From positions 1-44,251 of the forward strand of contig QCGD01000012.1 in assembly GCA_003280025.1 (NCBI GenBank): a stretch of 44,251 nucleotides of DNA, in the 5' to 3' direction. A program made the position numbers and the translations under genes. The notes beneath the pieces are model-generated. The model ran no database searches, was not told where the DNA came from, and saw only the letters and a list, made by a program, of their open reading frames with translations. This document shows positions 1 through 7,390 of the stretch, piece by piece; positions within the stretch are counted from its first letter, which is position 1, and every line of letters begins with the position of its first letter. This stretch comes from Prochlorococcus sp. AG-363-P06. Its GTDB lineage: Bacteria; Cyanobacteriota; Cyanobacteriia; PCC-6307; Cyanobiaceae.

Positions 1-67
1 TATTATATTAATTAACTACCATAAAATGCTATTTTATAAAAGATAAAGAGGTTTTTATTGGTTATAA

Positions 68-1120
68 ATGTCAAGAGTTTTAGTGACAGGTGGAGGAGGT
101 TTCATAGGAAGTCATGTATGTGTTTCTTTGTTAGAAAAAAATTTTGAGATTGTTGTTATTGATTCATTTATAAACAGTCATCAAAAATCATTAGATAAAG
201 TTTATGAAATTTCCAAATCAAATAACAAAGAAGTTTTGCCATTTAAGATTATAAGATGCGATATTAGACAAAAAGAAGAGTTAGATAATTTATTTAAGCA
301 ATCACTTAAAGAAGGGAATCCAATTGAAGCTGTATTTCATTTTGCTGGTTTAAAATCCGTTAGACAATCCATATTAGAGCCTCTAGAGTATTGGGATGTG
401 AATGTAAGTGGCACGATAAATTTATTAAAAATTATGGATAAATACGAGTGCAGAACTATCGTATTTAGTAGTAGTGCAATTATCTACGGGTTGTCAGAAA
501 ATGGTCTAATCCATGAAGGATCAGAAGTTAATCCTATTAATCCTTATGGGAAAACAAAACTAACTGCAGAAAATGTACTTAATGATCTATATTTGAAGAA
601 TCCACACAATTGGCGCATAGCTAATTTAAGATACTTTAATCCAATAGGTGCGCATCCTTCAGGCCTTATTGGTGAGGAGCCAAAAGGAATTCCTGATAAC
701 ATTTTTCCATACATTTGCAAAGTAGCTGCAGGGATTTTGAACGAATTAACAATATATGGAGACGATTGGCATACCAAAGACGGAACAGGCGTCAGAGATT
801 ATATTCACGTTTTGGATTTAGCTGAAGGTCATTTAGCAGCATTAAATTATCTTTTAAAAAGTAAAGCTCAGATCATTAATCTAAATCTAGGAACGGGAGA
901 AGGAACTAGCGTTTTTGAATTAATAAATACCTTTAAAAAAGTTAATAATATTGCTATTCCCTATAAAATAAGTAATAGGAGAGAAGGTGATCTCCCCTAT
1001 GTAGTAGCAAATAATTCATATGCAATAAAATGTCTTAATTGGAAACCTAAAAGATCTTTAAATGAAATGTGTGCAGATGGATGGCAATGGCAGAAATTAA
1101 ATCCTAATGGTTATCAATAA
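68..1120 (+). CDS. galE: UDP-glucose 4-epimerase
   Basis: Interconverts UDP-glucose and UDP-galactose (or the N-acetyl forms) in the cytoplasm, supplying sugar donors. The protein is 350 residues, the usual length for GalE. A Rossmann GxxGxxG motif is at residues 8-14 (GGGGFIG), the catalytic serine region is SSSAIIYG around 134-141, and the catalytic YxxxK is Y160/K164. The C-terminal WQWQKLNPNGYQ is typical of GalE. It is the first gene of a short plus-strand block. A decayed acetyltransferase copy starts 2 bases after its stop, and a formyltransferase follows. The ATG is the first in frame and puts the nucleotide-binding strand at the very N-terminus. Whether it acts on glucose or GlcNAc cannot be read from the sequence. 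Confidence 0.93.
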   Translation: MSRVLVTGGGGFIGSHVCVSLLEKNFEIVVIDSFINSHQKSLDKVYEISKSNNKEVLPFKIIRCDIRQKEELDNLFKQSLKEGNPIEAVFHFAGLKSVRQSILEPLEYWDVNVSGTINLLKIMDKYECRTIVFSSSAIIYGLSENGLIHEGSEVNPINPYGKTKLTAENVLNDLYLKNPHNWRIANLRYFNPIGAHPSGLIGEEPKGIPDNIFPYICKVAAGILNELTIYGDDWHTKDGTGVRDYIHVLDLAEGHLAALNYLLKSKAQIINLNLGTGEGTSVFELINTFKKVNNIAIPYKISNRREGDLPYVVANNSYAIKCLNWKPKRSLNEMCADGWQWQKLNPNGYQ

Positions 1121-1122
1121 AA

Positions 1123-1299
1123 ATGATATACCGTAAAATATTTTTACTCCGCGATATTCCAGATAAGGCAATTAACCAAAAATATTTTTCTTGAATTAAA
1201 AACTCTAATTTTAATGTTTTTTTAGAAAGAAAATTCCAATATCAAACATTAGAATCTCTCAAAGAGTATTTATTTAACTATAAAAAACAACTAAAATAG
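1123..1299 (+). pseudogene. Decayed 5' fragment of a GNAT acetyltransferase, second copy of the gene at 9336
   Basis: Reading from the ATG at 1123, the translation matches the first roughly 58 codons of the intact GNAT gene at 9336-9884 without a gap: 29 of the first 49 residues agree in my hand alignment. An in-frame TGA at 1192-1194 stands where the intact copy has Trp24 (TGG). A second in-frame stop, TAG at 1297-1299, stands where the intact copy has the Trp of its FWFAIC stretch. Weak similarity may run on to about 1320, where the next gene begins. The shared sequence starts about 8 bases before the ATG (TATCAATAAA), overlapping the galE stop. It cannot encode a working enzyme. Confidence 0.8.
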
Positions 1300-1330
1300 G
1301 TTGTGCTTAAAACTATCTTAGGAATTGGGG

Positions 1331-1927
1331 ATGAAAAATAACGCTCATAAAGTATTATTGCTCTCAAGTAATCCTTCTAAAATAAAAAAATCTATTGAAA
1401 AATATGGTGATATAGTTGATATTTTAGATACAAAATTTGATAAATTTTTTATTGAGGAAAAAAAATATGACTATATTGTATCTTTTGGATATAGATTTTT
1501 ACTGGATGAAAGTATTCTAAATAGTGTAAGAAAAACATCCTATAATTTACATATTGGTTATTTACCATATAACAGGGGGGCACATCCAAACTTCTGGAGT
1601 AATTTAGAAAATACACCATCAGGGGTTACTATTCATCAAATTGATAAAGGTATAGATACTGGGAAAATACTCTTTCAAAAAGAGATTCCTATAAATAAGA
1701 AAAAACACTCATTTTCTAGTTCTTACAAAATCCTTATTAATGAGATAGAGAGGTTGTTTGATATTAATTGGTGTTATCTAAGAACAAATGAATCTAGTGG
1801 ATACTCACAAAAAGCTGGAGGGACACATCATTTCAAAAGGGATCTAGATAAATATAAGAAATTATTAGTTCATGGATGGGATACAAACATAAACCTTTTT
1901 TTAGAAAATTTAGAAAATAAAAAATAA
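1331..1927 (+). CDS. Sugar formyltransferase-like protein (Formyl_trans_N fold)
   Basis: A 198-residue protein of the methionyl-tRNA formyltransferase-like fold, the class that moves a formyl group from 10-formyltetrahydrofolate to an amino sugar nucleotide. The catalytic triad is visible as N72 and H74 (YNLHIGYLPYNRG) and D109 (DKGIDTGKIL). It is shorter than full FMT and lacks the C-terminal domain, as sugar formyltransferases often do. An in-frame TTG lies two codons upstream at 1325, but I chose the ATG at 1331 because AGGA sits about 7 bases before it. It lies after galE and the GNAT remnant and converges with pseI. The substrate is unknown; a 4-amino-4-deoxy sugar is a reasonable guess. 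Confidence 0.75.
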   Translation: MKNNAHKVLLLSSNPSKIKKSIEKYGDIVDILDTKFDKFFIEEKKYDYIVSFGYRFLLDESILNSVRKTSYNLHIGYLPYNRGAHPNFWSNLENTPSGVTIHQIDKGIDTGKILFQKEIPINKKKHSFSSSYKILINEIERLFDINWCYLRTNESSGYSQKAGGTHHFKRDLDKYKKLLVHGWDTNINLFLENLENKK

Positions 1928-1946
1928 ATTAATTAATTAATTAATT
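1927..1946. repeat. (AATT)5 microsatellite between convergent genes
   Basis: Five perfect tandem AATT units begin at the last base of the formyltransferase stop codon and fill half of the gap to the pseI stop. The run is self-complementary, so it could slip or form a weak cruciform or terminator, but no G+C-rich stem is present. Confidence 0.8.
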
Positions 1947-1968
1947 ATTATATAACTAAAATCTATAA

Positions 1969-3012
1969 TCATAAATCAATAGTACTCCACTCAACTCTGT
2001 CACCAGATTTAATCTTCTTGGTTACTTTTTTTCCTATAATTTCATTTAAATACTTTGGTTCAAGTCCAAATCCCGGTCTAATTCTTCGAACATTTATGTT
2101 CGTAATAACTTCTCCAATTTCCATATCCTCTACAAAATATAAAGATCTTCTAAAAATCTTATTTTTTATTTCTTCGTTTGATCTTATGAAGTTTTCATTT
2201 CCAAGTGCTTCCCAACTTTTATTAGTTTGAGATACAAGTTCTTTTAACTCTTTTGGCTCTATAGAAAATTCGCTATCTGGACCCTTATCCTTTTTATTTA
2301 ATGTAAAGTGTTTTTCAATTGCAACAGCTCCAAGAGCAATGGAGGTAGTAGCAGCTAAATTAGAAATACTATGATCAGACAAGCCGATTTCATGTTCAAA
2401 TTTTTTTCTTAAATTTGTTATTCTTCTAAGATTCATATCACCTATATCGGCAGGATAACTACTAATACAATGAAAAATTAATATTTGATTATTTCCATTT
2501 TTTGTAATTACATTAATTGCCTCTTCAACTTCTTTATCATTACTTAACCCTGTAGACAATAAAATTGGTTTTTTCTTCTTTGCTACGTATTCAATAAGTG
2601 GTAAATCTGTGAGTTCAAAAGAAGCTATCTTATAAGCTGGGGTATCTAAATTCTCTAATAGATCAACTGCATTTTCATCAAAAGGGGTAGAAAATATAGT
2701 AATTCCAATCTGTCTTGCATATTGAAATAATTCCTTATGCCATGAATATGGAGTACTTGCGTCTTTATATAAATCATAAAGTTTATAACCTTTCCATAAA
2801 CCACTTTTTATTTTAAAATCCTCTCTACTTGAATCAATTGTCATAGACTCTGGAGTATATGTTTGTATTTTTATTGCATCAGCACCACATTCCTTCGCAA
2901 CTTTTATAGATTCTTTTGCTTGAATTATAGAACCATTATGATTAGCTGATAACTCAGCAATTATATAAGGTCTTTCTGAATTTGTTATCTTTCTTTTATT
3001 AATTTCAATCAT
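1969..3012 (-). CDS. pseI: Pseudaminic acid synthase (NeuB family)
   Basis: Condenses phosphoenolpyruvate with a 6-deoxy-hexose to give a nonulosonic acid. The 347 residues have the NeuB TIM barrel followed by a C-terminal SAF (antifreeze-like) domain (RRIRPGFGLEPKYLNEIIGK). Motifs fit PseI better than NeuB: IIAELSANHNG near the N-terminus, DAIKIQTYTPESMTID, GLWKGYKLYDLYKDA, STPFDENAVDLL and LSDHS. It is the last gene of the minus-strand operon and starts 49 bases after the GNAT gene. No PseB, PseC, PseG or PseF partner is visible here, so the precursor and the CMP-transfer step must come from outside the window, or this is an isolated import. Confidence 0.9.
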   Translation of the reverse strand: MIEINKRKITNSERPYIIAELSANHNGSIIQAKESIKVAKECGADAIKIQTYTPESMTIDSSREDFKIKSGLWKGYKLYDLYKDASTPYSWHKELFQYARQIGITIFSTPFDENAVDLLENLDTPAYKIASFELTDLPLIEYVAKKKKPILLSTGLSNDKEVEEAINVITKNGNNQILIFHCISSYPADIGDMNLRRITNLRKKFEHEIGLSDHSISNLAATTSIALGAVAIEKHFTLNKKDKGPDSEFSIEPKELKELVSQTNKSWEALGNENFIRSNEEIKNKIFRRSLYFVEDMEIGEVITNINVRRIRPGFGLEPKYLNEIIGKKVTKKIKSGDRVEWSTIDL

Positions 3013-3061
3013 CTTTTAAAACAGAAATTTTATTTTAATGGAATTATATACAATATTTTTT

Positions 3062-3490
3062 TTAAATATCATTTATAACATAAGTTTCTTGAATCTTTGT
3101 TGATCCTAGTTTGAGAAGAGCCTTTTTTAAAAACTTATTTTCAGGTGATATATTCACTAGAAAGTTTTTATTCCTAATGGAGGGTAATGGCGGTAAAGGT
3201 TTTATTATTTTAAATAAATTATGCAAACATTCTTTTAGTAAAATTTCCTCATTACTAATAATGTTAATCCCTATTGTGTTTTCATAAGTGACGTAAACAG
3301 ATCCAATAAATCGAATTTGGTCATTTATTAGAAACCACTTTCTATATGGATGTTTAGAAACAAATTGTGAATGTTGCTCAAAATCAATAACATTATTATG
3401 ACTAATATTGTATTTTTTATTTTTTAAAAACTCAAAAAGAATTTTTGTATGGGCTACGTTTTTCTCCTCTACTTCAACTAGGCTAATCAT
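3062..3490 (-). CDS. GNAT-like acyltransferase
   Basis: A protein of about 142 residues that begins MISLVEVEEKN and resembles short GNAT acyltransferases found in nonulosonate and capsule clusters: an N-terminal beta strand, ISHNNVIDFEQHSQFV, the HPYRKWFLI stretch, then the central strands that bind acyl-CoA (FIGSVYVTYENTIGINI). The frame stays open to an ATG at 3551-3553, but that would overlap the upstream gene by 50 bases and add an unlike tail, so I chose the ATG at 3488-3490, 13 bases after the upstream stop. Its place just before pseI suggests N-acylation of an amino sugar precursor, by analogy with PseH. The acyl-CoA loop is poorly conserved. Confidence 0.6.
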   Translation of the reverse strand: MISLVEVEEKNVAHTKILFEFLKNKKYNISHNNVIDFEQHSQFVSKHPYRKWFLINDQIRFIGSVYVTYENTIGINIISNEEILLKECLHNLFKIIKPLPPLPSIRNKNFLVNISPENKFLKKALLKLGSTKIQETYVINDI

Positions 3491-3503
3491 TATTTGAAAT
3501 TTT

Positions 3504-4967
3504 TTAGAAAGATTCTGAAATAGCTTTAAAAATATTTTCATGGCAATTATCAATTACAGAGGATGAGGTTAAAACTTCAAGAAATCTTTTTTCCTTTTTA
3601 ATATCTTCTTTCACATTTAGTCTGTGATTTTTACCCGATCTAACTTCCGGCAAATATTTTTTATCAATTCCAAGTTTATAAAAGAAATCATTTTTCCTAT
3701 CAAGCATATCAATAGATTTTGCCAAATATATTTGGTAATAATTCGGTATATATTTTTTCAAAACAAAAGATATATCATCAAAACAAATCAGATCCTTTAA
3801 AATTGATAGGTATTCCTTCCTGTTCTTTATGGTTAGTTCAGGGAATAAAGAACTCCATGTATTAGAACTTAAAATAATAGAGGGCAAACCAAATTCAATT
3901 AATTCTAAACATACTGTACCTTTTGGAGATAAAGGGTAATACCCCATAGACAAAACCTCATCAATTTTTAGTATGGAATCTAAATAACTTATTTCCACTT
4001 CAAATCTTAAAGCTAATTGATCAAAGACAGAGTTCCAATAATCAAAATCATTATAGTTTTTAGCCATTGGGTGGTGCTTTATAGTTAATCTTGAACCTTT
4101 AAATGTCGCGAAAATATCATAAGCCCATTCAAATTGACTAACATAAGCTAATGGAATTGTGTTCATGAAACAATCAGAAACGCAGGGAGGATAAATTAAA
4201 ACCTTATCTAGCTTGAAATTATTTTTTATTTGCTTTGGATAATTAATGTTTTGATTAGTTGAATTGAACATTTCTTTAGCAGTATTAGATATAACGATTT
4301 GAGCGTTTGTTCCAAAAGGTCCAATTGGATTTCGTAGATTATCAATTTTTGTAATTGATATTAAATCTGCATTTTTTATACCAGTAAAAGTTAGTACACA
4401 ATTCTTCTTGTTTTGGTTTCCAGCTAATAGAAGTAAGGTTAAAAGAGTTTCATGAGCATAAAAGATATCTCCAATAACAAATGATGCGTTTTTCATATTT
4501 ATTATTTTGTAACCAGATTCAGTGATTAAGCTTAGAAGAGAACCTTCAGTGAAATTTTTATAAAAAAGCCAGGTTATATTTTTAAAAATTTTAGATTTCA
4601 TATTGTAAGTTCTACAGTGATTCTGTGCTTTATTTACTTGATCAATAATGGCATTTTTTAAAAGCAACTTTGCTAAATCAATTTGCTTTTCATTACAACT
4701 GCATAATTTTAAATAATCCTGAAGTTTTATATAGAGAAAATTTCTTGATAGTAATTTATAAAAAAGTAAAATAAATGTTGATGATAATGAACGAAATGAT
4801 TTAAGAGACCACAAATAAAAAGGAGCAATTTTATATATTGATGCAACTTCATAACCCTTGGTCGACAAAACTTTTGAAATAAACTTTTCTCTAGGAAATA
4901 GTCCTATTTTCTTACGGTCTAAGATGTAAAACTTATATCTTGATATTTGATTAATATTAGTTTTCAT
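3504..4967 (-). CDS. Unknown polysaccharide-cluster protein with GT-B-like C-terminal half
   Basis: A 487-residue soluble protein I cannot place in a named family. Its C-terminal half looks like the donor-binding domain of a GT-B glycosyl- or polyol-phosphate transferase: LTIKHHPMAKNYNDFDYW, then PKGTVCLELIEFGLPSIIL, a pattern common in KpsC/KpsS-like and CDP-glycerol transferase proteins. The N-terminal 150 residues are basic and aromatic-rich with no motif I recognise. It overlaps the upstream DUF4910 gene by 11 bases and is followed 13 bases later by the GNAT gene, so it is translated as part of the same operon. Glycosyltransferase is a reasonable working label, not a demonstrated one. Confidence 0.55.
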   Translation of the reverse strand: MKTNINQISRYKFYILDRKKIGLFPREKFISKVLSTKGYEVASIYKIAPFYLWSLKSFRSLSSTFILLFYKLLSRNFLYIKLQDYLKLCSCNEKQIDLAKLLLKNAIIDQVNKAQNHCRTYNMKSKIFKNITWLFYKNFTEGSLLSLITESGYKIINMKNASFVIGDIFYAHETLLTLLLLAGNQNKKNCVLTFTGIKNADLISITKIDNLRNPIGPFGTNAQIVISNTAKEMFNSTNQNINYPKQIKNNFKLDKVLIYPPCVSDCFMNTIPLAYVSQFEWAYDIFATFKGSRLTIKHHPMAKNYNDFDYWNSVFDQLALRFEVEISYLDSILKIDEVLSMGYYPLSPKGTVCLELIEFGLPSIILSSNTWSSLFPELTIKNRKEYLSILKDLICFDDISFVLKKYIPNYYQIYLAKSIDMLDRKNDFFYKLGIDKKYLPEVRSGKNHRLNVKEDIKKEKRFLEVLTSSSVIDNCHENIFKAISESF

Positions 4968-6285
4968 ACTTACGTTTTAGATTAATAACACCTTTTTCTG
5001 ATAATAAATTGATAACTGAATAAAGTTTCCAAATAGGGCAGCAAAAATATTCTGCCATATCAATTAAACTAGTTTTCCCATCAGAACAACCAACAATATC
5101 ATTAATCAATTTGAATTCTTCTTGGAAGATTTTTGTAGAGATATTGTGATATAAATTTCTTTTGCCAAGTTGAGGCTCACATAATGTTGTCACTTTTGGA
5201 AATATATTATTCTCTATAGCTTCTAACGATTTAACAAGAGCAATTAAACCTCCATATAGCCCTTCTTTTGTAACAACATTCCCTAAATCATCAAGGGAGG
5301 TATGATATTCAGGATATTCTCCATATTTTGTTCTCATTATTGAAGCGATAGGGAGGTCTATACCAGGGGCACAATATTGTCTTTCATCACTTCCTCTATC
5401 TAGCCAACTATATATTTTATAATTTGGGTCTATAGATTTTAATATATGTTTAGCAATGATATCACTAATAGTTTTACCATTTCTTGAAGGCAAATATGAA
5501 TATGCTCTCTCATCACCAATACATGTAACAATAAATCCTGCAACTATATTCTGCTTCAGTAAATCTAAATTCTGGCTAATATAAACTATTGAACCAATTG
5601 TCTCAGGAACAAATACAAATCTATAATTATAATTTCTATAAGACATTTCTTTAATACAATTAGCCAAAGCAATCGATACAACAGGTCCAGAGATTTCATT
5701 GTTAGCCATTGATGGATGACAAATATAAGTTGAAATCAATATTTCTTTAGATGATTTATTTGTAGATGGTATGTAAATTTCACCAAAATTAAGAAAGCCA
5801 GGTTTAAGGATTGAATCTATAAAGACATGATATTCACCAGGTGGTATTGCATCTCGTTGATTTTGACTCACACAAAATCCCCAATTTTTAGAATAATAGG
5901 ATGTTACATAAGGAATTGCATTTGGTTGAGACGGCAATGAATATAGATGTTTATCTAACTCTTCATGGTCTACCCATTTATCTATTGGTTCTGAATAGCC
6001 TACTAAGTGTAAATTATTTATTTTATAGTCAATTATTTTTCTACCAGATTTATCAGTAACAAACGCATCTGTTATAAACCATTCATCAGGAACATTCCAA
6101 TCAAAAGCTTTTGTACCAGATTTTACTGATTTAATTTTAAGATCGTGATTAATAGCTTGTAAGTAATTTAGGGTTTGTCTAACACCTTGACCAGTAATAC
6201 TTCTATTTATAGGGAAAAGTTCTTTAGACCATTTCCACATATCACTCTTTATCTCTTCAGGTATAAAAATATTGCATAATTTCAT
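4957..6285 (-). CDS. DUF4910-type aminopeptidase-like protein with C-terminal winged helix
   Basis: A 442-residue member of the DUF4910/DUF2172 group, proteins with an M28-like zinc peptidase fold that recur in bacterial polysaccharide clusters and whose substrate is, to my knowledge, unsettled. The start is typical (ELFPINRSITGQGVRQTL). Likely metal-site motifs are ICHPSMANNEISG, VPETIGS, RGSDERQYCAPGIDLP and EYPEYHTSLDD. The last about 70 residues look like the winged-helix domain that closes this family. It lies 15 bases after the sulfotransferase and overlaps the next gene by 11 bases. It may act as an amidase or deacylase on a modified sugar rather than as a peptidase; that is inference. 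Confidence 0.8.
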   Translation of the reverse strand: MKLCNIFIPEEIKSDMWKWSKELFPINRSITGQGVRQTLNYLQAINHDLKIKSVKSGTKAFDWNVPDEWFITDAFVTDKSGRKIIDYKINNLHLVGYSEPIDKWVDHEELDKHLYSLPSQPNAIPYVTSYYSKNWGFCVSQNQRDAIPPGEYHVFIDSILKPGFLNFGEIYIPSTNKSSKEILISTYICHPSMANNEISGPVVSIALANCIKEMSYRNYNYRFVFVPETIGSIVYISQNLDLLKQNIVAGFIVTCIGDERAYSYLPSRNGKTISDIIAKHILKSIDPNYKIYSWLDRGSDERQYCAPGIDLPIASIMRTKYGEYPEYHTSLDDLGNVVTKEGLYGGLIALVKSLEAIENNIFPKVTTLCEPQLGKRNLYHNISTKIFQEEFKLINDIVGCSDGKTSLIDMAEYFCCPIWKLYSVINLLSEKGVINLKRKYEN

Positions 6286-6300
6286 ATTTTTCCTTTACCT

Positions 6301-7275
6301 TTAAACATTAAAACTATCTCTATAAAAATAACGACAGTTATACCATTTATAAAACTCAGCAAATAAAGTAGAGGCTTTATCGGAAGTCATCGAAAATTCA
6401 TAATCAAAAAATTTCATCACATCTTGCAACCAAAATTCAATAACTCCTACTTCAAATTCTGATATTCTTTCTGTCCATCTTCCAACGTTTTCACTTGAAA
6501 TGCCCTCTATTTTTTTTTGATAATTATTACCATTAAATGGTTTACCCAAAAAAGTTGGTTTAATAAAATTCAGATCAAATGGAATATTCAAAAAATGAGA
6601 AAGATCAGTCATTACAGTTTTTGGATTGCAAACCAAATCCTCAAACTTTAAACATTTAAACCAAATACCATAAGAATTTTTTAATTGATTTCCAATTAAG
6701 AAATCCATTCTTGCCCTATTTATTAAACTTGCTAATGATTCCATTTCATTTTCAGACATCTTATTATAATATGATTTGACACCAGATTTTATAGAAGAAT
6801 AATTGTCTCGGGGATCTCTAATAATTTGAATATATTTTATATGTCTATTTTTTTTATGCAATTCAAGAGAGTAAATAGATTGACTAGTTTCTTTTATTAA
6901 AAAAGGGAGTTTATTGTTTAAATCTAAATAAGAGCACCACGCTTCAGATATAGCATTTAAAATTAGAGTCTCATTTGAAAATTCAGATATTTGATTGCGA
7001 TCCCATAAAACTTTCAAAAAACCATCTATTTTAAATATCTTATTAGTAGGCGGAATTGGATGATTTTCAATAACAGATAAGCTTTTGGTAAGAACTAAAT
7101 CTATTCTCGATTTCCAGTCATTAATGGGAAGTTCTTTATTTTTACAAGGTAAAAAAGCGTATAGTAGAGAAATATCTACAGGATATATATTTATATTTTT
7201 ACATCCATCAAATAGTTTATGTAATAGAGTTGTTCCCGATTTTCTATGTCCAGTTAAGAAAATGTATTCTTTCAT
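6301..7275 (-). CDS. Sulfotransferase family protein
   Basis: A 324-residue PAPS-dependent sulfotransferase. The 5'-phosphosulfate loop is HRKSGTTLLHKLF near residues 10-22, and the 3'-phosphate-binding segment is IQIIRDPRDNYSSIKSG with R153. It has no signal peptide or membrane segment, so it should act in the cytoplasm, most likely sulfating a sugar hydroxyl before export. It is the first gene of the five-gene minus-strand operon, divergent from the ABC exporter with 115 bases between start codons. Marine bacteria often carry sulfated surface glycans, which fits. The acceptor cannot be told from the sequence. Confidence 0.85.
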   Translation of the reverse strand: MKEYIFLTGHRKSGTTLLHKLFDGCKNINIYPVDISLLYAFLPCKNKELPINDWKSRIDLVLTKSLSVIENHPIPPTNKIFKIDGFLKVLWDRNQISEFSNETLILNAISEAWCSYLDLNNKLPFLIKETSQSIYSLELHKKNRHIKYIQIIRDPRDNYSSIKSGVKSYYNKMSENEMESLASLINRARMDFLIGNQLKNSYGIWFKCLKFEDLVCNPKTVMTDLSHFLNIPFDLNFIKPTFLGKPFNGNNYQKKIEGISSENVGRWTERISEFEVGVIEFWLQDVMKFFDYEFSMTSDKASTLFAEFYKWYNCRYFYRDSFNV

Positions 7276-7390
7276 TCAGATAAAACAGAAACTTTTATTT
7301 ATTAAAGATAAATCTCTTATGTTGTACTAATATTATAATGTATTAAAGCTATACAACTTATTTTCTCATGATACTTTTTAAGTAAAAAAA
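7276..7390. promoter_or_regulatory. Divergent promoter region between sulfotransferase operon and ABC exporter
   Basis: This 115-base gap separates two divergent start codons, so it should hold both promoters. On the plus strand, TATAAT at 7334-7339 is a perfect -10 box about 50 bases before the exporter ATG. I see no good -35 box at the right distance, which is common in picocyanobacteria. In DNA this A+T-rich the -10 match is weak evidence. Confidence 0.3.

Noticed and set aside
3491-3553. Upstream start for the GNAT gene at 3062
   Set aside because: It would overlap the preceding gene by 50 bases and add an N-terminal tail unlike GNAT proteins; the ATG at 3490 fits both spacing and family.
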